Source of the DNA: Bacteroidales bacterium | GTDB taxonomy: Bacteria; Bacteroidota; Bacteroidia; Bacteroidales; UBA932 | Assembly (NCBI GenBank): GCA_017558775.1 | Contig: JAFYTP010000028.1 | Span: forward strand, 1 to 48,650 | Length of the DNA stretch: 48,650 nt | Direction: 5' to 3' | Shown here: positions 1 through 8,400 of the stretch, piece after piece | Layout of the letters: every line of letters starts with the position of its first letter | How positions within the stretch are numbered: position 1 is the first letter of the stretch | The notes under the pieces: model-generated | The model's database searches: none | The model's input: the letters and a program-made list of their open reading frames with translations, nothing else | What the model was told of the DNA's origin: nothing | Made by a program: the position numbers and the translations under genes

Positions 1-1
1 G

Positions 2-646
2 TCCGTCACCGAGAACACCCGCGTGTCCTACCCGATCTACCACATCGAGAAGATCGTCCGTCCGGACAGCCACGGCCCCGCAGCCAAGCAGGTGATCTTC
101 CTGTCCGCCGACGCTTTCGGCGTCCTGCCTCCGGTTTCCATCCTGACTCCTGAGCAGACCAAGTACTACTTCCTCTCCGGCTTCACCGCCAAGCTCGCTG
201 GTACCGAGCGTGGCATCACTGAGCCCACTCCGACCTTCTCCGCCTGCTTCGGCCAGGCCTTCCTGGAGCTCCACCCGACCAAGTACGCCGAGGAGCTTGT
301 CAAGAAGATGAAGAAGAGCGGCGCCAAGGCTTACCTCGTGAACACCGGCTGGAACGGTACCGGCAAGCGTATCTCCATCCGTGACACCCGCGGCATCATC
401 GACGCTATCCTCAACGGCAGCATCGACAAGGCCCCGACCAAGATGATCCCTTACTTCAACTTCGAGGTTCCGACCAAGCTCGAAGGTGTCGACACCGGCA
501 TCCTCGATCCTCGCGACACCTACGCCGATCCCGCCCAGTGGGAGGAGAAGGCCAAGGATCTCGCCGGCCGCTTCATCAAGAACTTCCACAAGTACGAATC
601 CAACCGCGCCGGCAAGGCCCTCGTCAAGGCCGGTCCGAAGCTCTAG
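2..646 (+). CDS. pckA: Phosphoenolpyruvate carboxykinase (ATP), C-terminal part
   Basis: Cut by the left edge of the window; the frame is open from base 2, leaving about 214 residues of a family that is usually about 535 long. PckA converts oxaloacetate and ATP to PEP, CO2 and ADP; in Bacteroidales it commonly runs toward oxaloacetate in fermentative succinate formation (family knowledge). Visible family blocks are ENTRVSYPI at the window start, the stretch [11 protein letters not shown], and [13 protein letters not shown] with downstream [11 protein letters not shown], all from the nucleotide/metal-binding C-terminal domain of the ATP-dependent enzyme. The GTP-dependent type lacks these blocks. 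The stop at 644-646 is followed within 25 nt by a strong terminator, so the gene ends its transcript here. Confidence 0.95.
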   Translation, partial: SVTENTRVSYPIYHIEKIVRPDSHGPAAKQVIFLSADAFGVLPPVSILTPEQTKYYFLSGFTAKLAGTERGITEPTPTFSACFGQAFLELHPTKYAEELVKKMKKSGAKAYLVNTGWNGTGKRISIRDTRGIIDAILNGSIDKAPTKMIPYFNFEVPTKLEGVDTGILDPRDTYADPAQWEEKAKDLAGRFIKNFHKYESNRAGKALVKAGPKL

Positions 647-667
647 TCAGTACTTGCATCCTTATAG

Positions 668-700
668 AAAGGCTGGTCCGTTTGGACCGGCCTTTCTTGT
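668..700 (+). terminator. Rho-independent terminator of pckA
   Basis: A 12-bp stem (668-679 with 684-695, one G-T wobble) with a 4-nt loop, followed by a T-rich stretch. The T tract overlaps the TTG of the next promoter, so termination and reinitiation are packed into about 60 nt. Confidence 0.8.
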
Positions 701-727
701 TTATACCCGAAATATACCTTATATTTG
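697..727 (+). promoter_or_regulatory. Bacteroidota promoter for the phosphatase-SGNH gene
   Basis: TTG at 697-699 and TATATTTG at 720-727 with a 20-nt spacer, a full match to the Bacteroidota -33/-7 consensus. The ATG follows only 5 nt after the -7 element, so the transcript should be leaderless or nearly so. Confidence 0.75.
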
Positions 728-732
728 TAAAT

Positions 733-2217
733 ATGACAAAGAGACTGATAACCATCACCCTGACCGTCCTTCTCGTGGGACTGGTCTCCTCCTGGAATCT
801 TTCCGCGCAGTTCCCGCGCGTAAGGGTTGAACCTTACCTGACCGTCGAGGAAATCCCCGATGCCGTCATGTTCCTTCCGCCGCCTCCGGAGGAGGGGACG
901 CCTCAGTTCGCCTATGACGAGGCGCAGTACCAGTGGGGCAAGACCCAGCGGGTTGGGGCGCGTGGCGTCCGGGCCATCCGCGAGGAGACGACGAACGTCG
1001 ACTCCATGGCCGCGATGTTCAGCGGCGCCTTCGGTCGCAAGCTTTCGCGGGAAACCACTCCGAAAACCATGCGTCTGCTGGACCGCAGCATCCGGACCTT
1101 CCGTCTCGGCGCCACCCGGCCCAAGGCAACCTACATGCGCCTTCGTCCGTATGTCTTCTACCGGGAAGGGACGCTCATTCCCCGCAGCGAGGAAGGTTCC
1201 CGCGGGAGCGGTTCCTATCCGTCGGGTCACACCGTCCGTGGTTGGGGCATGGCCCTGGTCCTCGCCGAACTCAATCCCGAGCGCCAGGACACCCTGCTCA
1301 AGGCCGGTTATGAATGGGGCCAGAGCCGCGTGATCGCGGGCTACCATTGGCAGAGTGACGTGGACGCCTCCAAACTCCTGTCTTCGGCTACGTTCGCCCG
1401 ACTGCAGGCATCTCCGGAGTATATGGAGGACTTCGCCGCGGCGCGGGAGGAACTCCAGGCCCTGGAGGCTTCCGAGCGCCAGCAGGCCTGGCTCCGCTCC
1501 CAGCACTCCAATCCCGAAGAGCACCATTTGGTCCCGAATCGCAAGGCCGTGAAGGACAGCCCGTACAAGGGGCATAAGAATTATGGAAAGAAGATCGCCG
1601 TGTTTGGCGGGTCCTTGTCCGTGAACAAGGAGTCCGACGCCGCGAAGCAGCTTTGGGCAGATCTCCTGAACGCCGAGGTCACCACCTACGGCGTGGGCGG
1701 GGCCGGTTTCTCCTCCCAGCAGGGCTACACCCTCCAGCAGCAGGTGGAGGACGCCGGCGTCTATGACGTCTATGTGCTGTGGGCATCGACCAACGACTAT
1801 ACCAACAGCCGCGAATGTGGTACCTGGAAGGATTACACCGCCCTCGACGGCTACGACAAGAGCAAGCTCACGACCCAGTGCGGCGGCATCAACTACTGTA
1901 TCAAGACCCTGCTGGAGAAGAACCCTAACGCGGAAATTTACTTCTTCACTTCCCTCCGTTTCTTCGGTGTCGATGCCGGGCACAACCCCTTCTCCACCGA
2001 GCCCAACAAGACCGGCAAGACCTTTGCCGATTATATTGAGGGCCAGAAGGCCTGCTGCGCCTACTACGGCATCCCGGTCCTGGACCAGTTCAATCTCCAG
2101 GGAATCAATGAATTCAATGTGGACAAGTTCTATATGGAAGATAAGCTCCACATGAACGAGGAAGGCTATAAGCGCATCGCTCCCGCACAGGTTGCATTTT
2201 TAGCGGACGGCCGGTAG
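733..2217 (+). CDS. Secreted class A acid phosphatase (PAP2) fused to an SGNH hydrolase
   Basis: 494 residues. The start at 733 gives a signal peptide (MTKRL, hydrophobic core, likely cleavage after SAQ near residue 26). The N-terminal half has the full class A acid phosphatase signature: K-x6-RP (KATYMRLRP, about residue 132), PSGH (about 162) and SRVIAGYHWQSD (about 198), with two catalytic histidines. After a linker, residues about 287-494 form an SGNH/GDSL hydrolase: block I is VFGGSLS (GGS rather than GDS, Ser kept), the block II region is GVGGAGFS, block III is ASTND, and the catalytic D-x-x-H is DKLH near the C-terminus. Expected roles are periplasmic release of phosphate from organic monoesters plus esterase or deacylase activity; substrates are unknown. 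No break or frameshift separates the halves. The gene is monocistronic with its own promoter. Confidence 0.85.
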   Translation: MTKRLITITLTVLLVGLVSSWNLSAQFPRVRVEPYLTVEEIPDAVMFLPPPPEEGTPQFAYDEAQYQWGKTQRVGARGVRAIREETTNVDSMAAMFSGAFGRKLSRETTPKTMRLLDRSIRTFRLGATRPKATYMRLRPYVFYREGTLIPRSEEGSRGSGSYPSGHTVRGWGMALVLAELNPERQDTLLKAGYEWGQSRVIAGYHWQSDVDASKLLSSATFARLQASPEYMEDFAAAREELQALEASERQQAWLRSQHSNPEEHHLVPNRKAVKDSPYKGHKNYGKKIAVFGGSLSVNKESDAAKQLWADLLNAEVTTYGVGGAGFSSQQGYTLQQQVEDAGVYDVYVLWASTNDYTNSRECGTWKDYTALDGYDKSKLTTQCGGINYCIKTLLEKNPNAEIYFFTSLRFFGVDAGHNPFSTEPNKTGKTFADYIEGQKACCAYYGIPVLDQFNLQGINEFNVDKFYMEDKLHMNEEGYKRIAPAQVAFLADGR

Positions 2218-2246
2218 CTGTACGCTAGTTTGGCACAAGGTATCCC

Positions 2247-2278
2247 TATCTTTGCCTTCGGAAACCAAAAAACCGAAG
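2247..2278 (+). promoter_or_regulatory. -7 element TATCTTTG and leader hairpin before a small ORF
   Basis: TATCTTTG lies at 2247-2254. No TTG sits at the usual 20-nt spacing (the nearest is 14 nt upstream). Directly after it is a perfect 6-bp stem (2256-2261 CTTCGG with 2273-2278 CCGAAG) around an A-rich loop, ending 4 nt before the ATG of the small ORF. The hairpin would sit at the very 5' end of the transcript. Confidence 0.45.
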
Positions 2279-2282
2279 TGCA

Positions 2283-2399
2283 ATGATAGGGAATTTTATT
2301 ACCGTGGCCCTTGCGGCCCTCGCCATCTGGCTGCTCGTGGACAGCGCCGTGGAATTCACCCAGGAAGGTCAGGACGACTCCCTCGCTACCGAGCCGTGA
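2283..2399 (+). CDS. Possible small membrane peptide (38 aa)
   Basis: A 38-codon ORF from ATG 2283 to TGA 2397-2399. It encodes a short N-terminus, one strongly hydrophobic segment (about residues 5-20, including VALAALAIWLLV) and an acidic tail (EFTQEGQDDS). A promoter-like TATCTTTG and a hairpin precede it at a plausible distance. Its 3' end overlaps the opposite-strand metallo-hydrolase by 14 nt. No family is recognised. The hydrophobic/acidic layout suits a single-pass membrane peptide, but an ORF this short could be chance in GC-rich DNA. Confidence 0.4.
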   Translation: MIGNFITVALAALAIWLLVDSAVEFTQEGQDDSLATEP

Positions 2400-3339
2400 C
2401 TGTCAGGCCGTCGTAGGCGGGCTGCACGTCGGAGCGGATCCCGCGCTCGGCGCACCGCCGGCGAAGATCCTCGCAGAAAGCCTCGTGCGAAGGGAAAGCA
2501 TGACTCAGATGCGTAAGCCAGGTGTGCTTCGCGCCGATGCGGTCCGCAAGCTCAAGCGCCTGATCCAGCGAGAAATGCGAATGGTGGGGGAAATACCCCA
2601 CCGTGTTCAACGATACGTGTTCCAGCCCCTTCAGCTTATTCAGCTCGCTCTCCGGAAGGGAACTCATGTCCGTGATATAAGCGATGTTCCCGAACCGGAA
2701 TCCCAGCACGGGCATCTTGTCGTGATACCCCCGGATTGGGAGGATATTCAGATATCTGACACCGTCGATGCTGCCGCTTTCCGCCCCCGGCATGGCGGGC
2801 AGGGCCGGCACGATGGCATTGTCCGTCGGGATGAGCGTCCCGTCCGGCTGCTTGTAGAAATACCCGATGTCATGGACCCACTGCAGGTCGCCGGTGTTCT
2901 CCAGGGAGGTGATCCGGAAAGGTTTGTCGTCGATGAGATGCACATGCCACTCGGGGGCTCCGGGATACTTGTGCTCCGCGAACGCATACGCATAGTCGTT
3001 GCGCAGCGCCGTCAGCACCTCCTCCTCGCAGTACAGTTCCACCACCTTGCGGTCGATATAATTGAACGACCGTACATCATCCAATCCGCCCGTATGGTCC
3101 TTGTGCTTGTGTGTCAATAGGATAGCGTCCAGATGCCGCACACCCTTCGCCAGCATCTGCGCCCGGAAATCCGGACCGGCGTCGATGAGGACCTGGAACC
3201 CCTCATACTCCACAAACGCCGCCGCGCGCAGCCGCTTGTCCCGTGCATCCGCCGATTGACACACCACGCACTGGCACCCGATAATCGGCACCCCCTGCGA
3301 CGTCCCCGTCCCTAAGAATGTGAGTTTTACTTCCCCCAT
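2386..3339 (-). CDS. MBL-fold metallo-hydrolase, PhnP-like
   Basis: 317 residues from ATG 3339. An in-frame upstream start exists at 3348, but MGEVKLTFLGTGTSQG is the natural family N-terminus. Visible features are the opening TGTSQGVP block, two close cysteines (GCQCVVC) as in PhnP-type proteins that bind an extra zinc, IDAGPDF, and the metal motif THKHKDH (HxHxDH, about residue 79). PhnP-family members are phosphodiesterases, including cyclic ribose phosphodiesters, but the Bacteroidota members are not assigned to a pathway. No phosphonate genes are nearby. It lies downstream of mtaB on the same strand, separated by a 118-bp palindromic element; no clear promoter of its own is seen. Confidence 0.85.
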   Translation of the reverse strand: MGEVKLTFLGTGTSQGVPIIGCQCVVCQSADARDKRLRAAAFVEYEGFQVLIDAGPDFRAQMLAKGVRHLDAILLTHKHKDHTGGLDDVRSFNYIDRKVVELYCEEEVLTALRNDYAYAFAEHKYPGAPEWHVHLIDDKPFRITSLENTGDLQWVHDIGYFYKQPDGTLIPTDNAIVPALPAMPGAESGSIDGVRYLNILPIRGYHDKMPVLGFRFGNIAYITDMSSLPESELNKLKGLEHVSLNTVGYFPHHSHFSLDQALELADRIGAKHTWLTHLSHAFPSHEAFCEDLRRRCAERGIRSDVQPAYDGLTVTAR

Positions 3340-3354
3340 TGATAGCACGCTTCA

Positions 3355-3472
3355 GGGAAGTCGGTGTTTGTCTGAAAACCTGTGCCACCCTCGGCACATA
3401 AGAGGGAGGGGCCCACCGCTTGCGGTGGGAGGGGTCGCGTAGCGACGGTTTTCAGACAAATACCGACTTCCC
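3355..3472. repeat. Palindromic repeat element, copy 1 (118 bp)
   Basis: Terminal inverted arms of 26 nt (3355-3380 and 3447-3472) are complementary apart from one G-T position. Between them are three more hairpins: TGTGCC/GGCACA around loop ACCCTC (3381-3398), ACCGC-TT-GCGGT extended by flanking C/G (about 3412-3429), and GTCGC-GTA-GCGAC (3434-3446). The overall fold is a cloverleaf-like four-way structure. The block TAAGAGGGAGGGGCCC (3399-3414) recurs exactly, in reverse complement, at 33832-33847 in copy 2. It lies between mtaB and the MBL hydrolase gene. No protein is encoded. Confidence 0.85.
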
Positions 3473-3476
3473 GCAT

Positions 3477-3504
3477 ATCTCTAAATGATAATCTCTAAAT
3501 GATA
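3477..3504. repeat. Tandem 14-nt duplication at the mtaB 3' end
   Basis: ATCTCTAAATGATA occurs twice in a row (3477-3490 and 3491-3504). The second copy contains the mtaB stop codon and its last codons; the first lies just outside the gene and 5 nt from palindromic element 1. It may be a slippage product or a scar of the element's arrival. Confidence 0.7.
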
Positions 3505-4790
3505 ATGTCTTCAAGTTGGTTCACAAGAGCCGGATCGTAAGGCTTCTCCACGCGGATGTAGTTGCCGGTATAACCAAACATGAGACCGCCCTTGACGGAG
3601 GATTCCCAGAGGACGCGCTCGGGGAGGCCTTTGTTGGCGGCCACGAAGGCCGAATGAAGCTCCTCGCAGAGGGCTTCCAGGCGCGCAACGCGTTCGGTTT
3701 TCAGGCTGTCCTGGACCTGGTCGGGCATGGAGGCGGCGCGGGTGCCGGGGCGCTTGGAATAGGGGAAGACGTGGAGATAGGCCGGTTTGATGCGGTCTTT
3801 CAGGAAGTTGTAGGTCTCCATGAAGAGTTCCTCCGTCTCGCCCGGAAGGCCCACGATGACATCGATCCCGAAGAAGACCTTCGGCTCGCCGGGGCGTTCC
3901 ATCGCCTGCCGGATATAGTCGATGCGGGAGGCGAACAGGGCCGTGTCGTACCGGCGTCCCACCTTCTTCAGCAGCACGTCGCTGCCCACCTGGAGCGGAA
4001 TGTGGAAATGCCGCTGGAACTTGGTTCCGGAGGCAATCCAGTCCACGATTTCCTCCGTGATGAGGTTCGGCTCGATGGACGAAATCCGGTAGCGCTCGAT
4101 GCCATTGACCTTGTCCAGGGCCTTGAGGAGATCCAGGAAAGATTCCCCGGTGGTACGGCCGAAATCGCCCGTGTTCACGCCCGTCAGCACCACTTCCTTG
4201 ATGCCCTGCGCCGCAATCTGTTCCGCCTGCTTCACGACCTCGCAGATCGGAATATTCCGGCTTCGCCCGCGGGCGTAAGGGACCGTGCAATATGCGCAGA
4301 AATTGTTGCACCCGTCCTGCACCTTCAGGAACGAGCGTGTCCGCTCGCCGGAGGAGAAGGCCGCAAGAGTTTCGTCCTCATTATTGGCATTATTTGAGGA
4401 TGAAACGGTGTTTATAGCCTTTTCGTCCTCAAAATCGCCCTTATTTGAGGACGAGAGAAGTGCCAAGGTCTCTTCGACCAAATGCGTCTTGTCCCCGGCG
4501 CCAAAGACGCGGGATACACCGTCGATGTCGTAGAGTTTGTCTTTCTTGAGCTCGGCGTAGCAACCCGTGACGATGATGAGGGCGTCGGGGGCCAGTTTGT
4601 GGGCCCGGCGCATCAGGTTGCGGGACTTTTTCTCCGCCGTTTCCGTGACAGCGCAAGTATTGATGACGTAGATATCGGCCACGGCGTTCCACGGGACGAC
4701 CTCCAGACCGTGAGCGACGAATCCGCGCTCGTAGGTGGACGTCTCCGCGTAGTTCAGCTTGCAGCCTAAGGTGGTGAGCGCTACTTTCAT
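3495..4790 (-). CDS. mtaB: tRNA (t6A37) methylthiotransferase MtaB
   Basis: 431 residues from ATG 4790 (MKVALTTLGCKLN). MtaB is a radical-SAM enzyme that converts t6A37 of tRNA to ms2t6A. Visible features are the N-terminal MTTase domain with three cluster cysteines (TLGCKLNYAET, INTCAVTE, TGCYAE) and the radical-SAM cluster CNNFCAYC after FLKVQDG; a C-terminal TRAM-like tail closes the protein. Between the two domains lies a linker built from two 17-residue Ser/Asn/Asp/Glu-rich repeats (SSSNKGDFEDE, SSSNNANNEDE) encoded by hairpin-forming DNA. The ATG overlaps the stop of the upstream methyltransferase (ATGA), so translation is coupled. tsaD, which makes the t6A substrate, starts about 5 kb away in the divergent operon. 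The MtaB type fits better than MiaB because of the TLGCK block. Confidence 0.92.
   Translation of the reverse strand: MKVALTTLGCKLNYAETSTYERGFVAHGLEVVPWNAVADIYVINTCAVTETAEKKSRNLMRRAHKLAPDALIIVTGCYAELKKDKLYDIDGVSRVFGAGDKTHLVEETLALLSSSNKGDFEDEKAINTVSSSNNANNEDETLAAFSSGERTRSFLKVQDGCNNFCAYCTVPYARGRSRNIPICEVVKQAEQIAAQGIKEVVLTGVNTGDFGRTTGESFLDLLKALDKVNGIERYRISSIEPNLITEEIVDWIASGTKFQRHFHIPLQVGSDVLLKKVGRRYDTALFASRIDYIRQAMERPGEPKVFFGIDVIVGLPGETEELFMETYNFLKDRIKPAYLHVFPYSKRPGTRAASMPDQVQDSLKTERVARLEALCEELHSAFVAANKGLPERVLWESSVKGGLMFGYTGNYIRVEKPYDPALVNQLEDIII
4369..4456. repeat. Two tandem hairpin repeats inside mtaB
   Basis: Unit 1 (4370-4405) and unit 2 (4421-4456) are 36-nt near-copies spaced 51 nt (17 codons) apart. 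Each is an inverted repeat: 4369-4380 pairs with 4395-4406 (12 bp, one wobble), and 4423-4433 pairs with 4444-4454 (11 bp, perfect). The shared arms are CGTCCTCA and TGAGGAYGA around a 12-14 nt centre. The period is a multiple of three, so the reading frame is kept. Confidence 0.8.
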
Positions 4791-5494
4791 GCGAGAATCA
4801 GGAATACGCAGGGTCTTTTGCCGATGGTGACGGGATGCTCCTTCCATTTGGCGACGAACTGGGTGCGGATGAAGGCGTCGGGCTGGGTGATGTTGGCCGC
4901 GACCGTGACCAGCGTCTTACCGCCCAAAGTGGCCAGCAGGTCCGCGAACAGGCTGTCGTTCCGGTAGGGCGTCTCGATGAGGATCTGCGTCTGGCGCTCC
5001 GCAGCGGACCGCTTCTCCAGCCGCCGGATGGCGGCGCGGCGGTCCTCCGTCTTGGCGGGAATATAGCCCACGAAAGCGAAGGACTGGCCGTTCAGGCCGG
5101 AGGCCATCAAGGCCAGCATCAGGGAGGAAGGCCCCACCAGGGGCACGACCTCGATCCCTTCCCGGTGGCACAGGGCCACGAGGGCGGCGCCCGGGTCCGC
5201 CACGGCGGGCAGACCGGCTTCTGAAATCAGGCCCACGTTGCGGCCATTGTCGAACAAACGGGCCAGGGGAGCGATCTCCGCCGGCGCCGTATGCTCGTTC
5301 AATTCATGGAATTCCAGTCCCTCGATATGGCCTTTCAGACCGGCGCGGGACAAGTAGCGCCGGGCCGTCCGCACCTCCTCGACCACGAAGCAGTCCAGCG
5401 TGGGCAGCAGTGCCAGCACCGGGGCCGGAATCACTTCCGCCGGCTCGTTGTCCCCGAGGGGCGCGGGAATCAAGTATAACTTTCCTTTACTCAT
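4787..5494 (-). CDS. RsmI-like SAM-dependent methyltransferase (tetrapyrrole methylase fold)
   Basis: 235 residues. The opening GKLYLIPAPLGDN resembles the RsmI start (LYVVATPIGN), followed by the SAM-site stretch GLISEAGLPAVADPGA and VPLVGPSSLMLALMASGLNGQSFAFVGYIP. RsmI 2'-O-methylates C1402 of 16S rNA; this short Bacteroidota form may share that target or act on another RNA, so no symbol is given. It begins 8 nt inside the end of tamB and ends in an ATGA overlap with mtaB, making the middle gene of a tightly coupled minus-strand operon. Length is below that of E. coli RsmI (286 aa), missing mainly C-terminal sequence. Confidence 0.85.
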   Translation of the reverse strand: MSKGKLYLIPAPLGDNEPAEVIPAPVLALLPTLDCFVVEEVRTARRYLSRAGLKGHIEGLEFHELNEHTAPAEIAPLARLFDNGRNVGLISEAGLPAVADPGAALVALCHREGIEVVPLVGPSSLMLALMASGLNGQSFAFVGYIPAKTEDRRAAIRRLEKRSAAERQTQILIETPYRNDSLFADLLATLGGKTLVTVAANITQPDAFIRTQFVAKWKEHPVTIGKRPCVFLILA

Positions 5495-8400
5495 TGACAG
5501 GGGTGGGAGTTGGTTGCGCCAGGGGTTGGGCGTGTCCGGTGGAGTCGATCTGCAGGACCACCCGTCCGGCGGCTCCCTGCGGAACCTCCTGGTCGCGCTC
5601 CTTGCGCGGAGTGAACATGTCGCGGAAGAACTGCTTGAAGTCGTTGAACTCCCGCTGGTAGGCGATACCGACGCCGTTCCGCTGGCTGTTGTCCAGGAAA
5701 CTCGTGTACTGGTCGGCCGAGTGCGAGAACAGGTTCAGGCGGAAGGTGCCCGGCTTGTCCAGCTTGATGTCGATGTCCAGGTCGCCCGCCACCTCGTCGG
5801 TGGTGGTCCCGTACAGCCGGCGGTTGCCGATGGTGCCGTTCACGACCACCCGGTTATTGAACAGCTGCGTGGACAGCGCCACGTCGAACAGGTTCTGTCC
5901 GGCGGAATTCTGCTGGTAGTTCAGACCGAGGTCCAGCGGGATGTTCAGCCGCTGGAAGATGCTGTTCAACTGTCCGGCCATGATGCCGGTCATGTTGGAA
6001 TACAGCATGTTGGAGCCGTTGGTGGAGATGATGCCGGACTCTTCGTTAGGCAGGAAGCTGTTCGCGATCAGCAGGTACAGGAACTGCTTCATCACCTTGT
6101 CCTCGGTGTTCAGCGCACTCTGCACCAGGCCTTCCGTGCCCGGATCTAGTTCCGGAATGTCGATGTTGAACTTGATCTGCGGGTTCCGGAGCTTGCCGGT
6201 GATGTCCAGCAGGCAGTCCACCTCGCGCCGGCTGCCGCCCGTATCCTTGGAGGCGGCGGTGGAAACCAGCGTGGAGATATCGGCCTTGGTCGAATAGAGA
6301 CCGGTCACGTTCAGGTCGGAATCCATCACATCGCCGTTGAACCGGATGCTGCTGCCTTCCTTGATGGTGAAATCGCGGGTCACGACATCAAGGGCCGAGA
6401 ACCGGAAGTTGCCCTGGCTGAGGGTGTAGTCGCCGTTGATGTTGAACAGGCTGTTCTGGCCCGTCCGGATGCGCAGGTCGATGAGGCCGGAGCCCAGCCC
6501 CCGCAGGTTGTTCTCGCCGATGTCGATATGGGCCATCACGGACGGCGTGGCCCGGACGCGGACCCGGATGTCCAGGTTGCCGCTGGATTTCTTCTTGTTG
6601 TTACGCGTCGATCCCATCATCGACTCGTATTCGTCTTCCTCGTATTCCTCGAAAGGCGATGTGAACACCAGCAGGTCGCCGGTGGCCTTGGCGGTGCCGG
6701 CTCCGAGCGGGATGTGCAGGTCGCCGTCCTTGACGGTGCGGGCGTCGATGTTGAGGGCGATGGCGTCGAAGGGACCGGTGATATCGACACGTCCCGTTCC
6801 GAACACGTCGCCGTAGATGGGCGCGTTCCGGTCGGTGATGCCCAGCACCTTCATCCGGTCGAACTGCACGTGCGTGTCCAGTCTCATATTCTTGAAGCCG
6901 CCGAACAGCAGGCTGCCGGTCACGGTGCCCTTTCCGTCGGATTCGTCGGTGAGGCTGACTTCCTTGAAGTGAAGACCTTCGGTGTCCAGGGCGACCGGAC
7001 CCACCACGTGATAGAGGACCTGGGTGAACTCGATGCCGAGGAGGCCGTCCACGATCTTCAGACCCTCGCTGTCGATGCGAAGCTTGTCCAGGGTGCCGTC
7101 CACGCTCACCTTGCCGTCCAGGCCGCCGCCGAAGCGGTCGAAGATGCCGGCGAGGAAGGGCGAGGCGTAGGCCATGTCCAGATGGTTCAAGACCGCGTCG
7201 GCCCTGATTGTCTTGTCTTTAGGTCGATAGAAACCGTCGATGTCGAAGTTCCGGACGCCCTCGTTCAGGTTCCGGATCCGGATGTCGAACCGCTTCTCCG
7301 GTTCGTTCCAGACGCTGCCGAGCTGGAGCCGTCCCATCGGCCTGCCGGCTACGTAGGTGGAGTCGCAGGAGATGCTGGCCAGCAGCGAGAGCGACGGCTT
7401 GGTGGGGGAGACGAGGTTCGCCCGTCCCGTCGCCTGACCCTTGAAGTCCATCTTCCCGTCCATCAGAAGGGTGTTCAGCAGGGAGATGTCGAAACGGTCC
7501 ATCCGGACGGCAAGCGTGTCGGCCCGGTTGGGGGAGAGACCGCCTTCCAGGACGAGACTCTGCGCGCCGTTCGTGATGCTGAAACGCTCCACTTCGATGT
7601 CCCCATTCCTGTAAGTGACCTCGTCGGAATTCAGGTCCCAGCGGTTGCCTTCGTACCAGATGGCGGACGGGAGGGTGTTGGCCGTGACGGCGAGACCGTC
7701 CGGGTGCCGTGTAAGTTTGCCCTCAAACCGGAGATCGGCCTTGTTAAGCTGATCCTCCTGATTGTCAAATGAATAGGCGAGCGTGAAGCGGTCGTCGTCG
7801 GCCGTCAGGTCAAGCTTGTTTCCGCGGAGGTCGAACCCGCCAAGATTGATGTCGGAACCCGTCAATGCGGCATGCAGGGCGTCGCCGCGGTTGTTGAAAT
7901 TCAGCTTAAAGTCCTTCAAATATTTGCCTCCGAGAGCAAGACGGCCCGAGGTGACGTTTCCGTCCACATGGCCCTCTTCATCCACCTTGAGGTTAAGGGA
8001 TGTATTCTTCTCGACATACAGGCCCGGAAGGGCGTAGGCGAGCACTTCCCGGGTATCGAAGAACTTGAAGTCGACTTCATAAGGCGTTCCATCCCAGGGC
8101 GTCCCCGGTTTCTCGAGGAGCGAGGGCAGTTCCTTGTGGACCAACAGGTCCTTCAAGTCGTTGACCATCGCCAGAATCGGCTTCTGTCCGGAGAAGTCAC
8201 CCTCGGCGAAACTGGACTCGAAGCGGATCTTGTGGGTGCCGTCGATCTCATTGGCCCTGGCCGTGATGTCGCCGATATTGTACCGGCCGGCGGCATTCTC
8301 CAGCACGACGTCGCGGAGATTGACATCACCGAGGAGGTCCTTGTCGCGGGTGCGGACGAGGTTGCCATCGGCCAGGAAGGAAACCTTGGAAGGTCCGCGC

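Noticed and set aside
643..2151. A 502-codon open frame antisense to the phosphatase-SGNH gene
   Set aside because: It is the mirror of a GC-rich coding gene with strong motifs on the plus strand. Its translation has no recognisable domain and it lacks a promoter.
3355..3472. A tRNA-like or riboswitch reading of the 118-bp cloverleaf
   Set aside because: No CCA, anticodon or T-arm consensus, and no known riboswitch core. The related second copy in a coding gene argues for a mobile palindromic element.
4369..4456. CRISPR-like repeat pair in mtaB
   Set aside because: Only two units, translated in frame with the surrounding enzyme, no cas genes and no spacers of uniform size. They fit hairpin repeats better.
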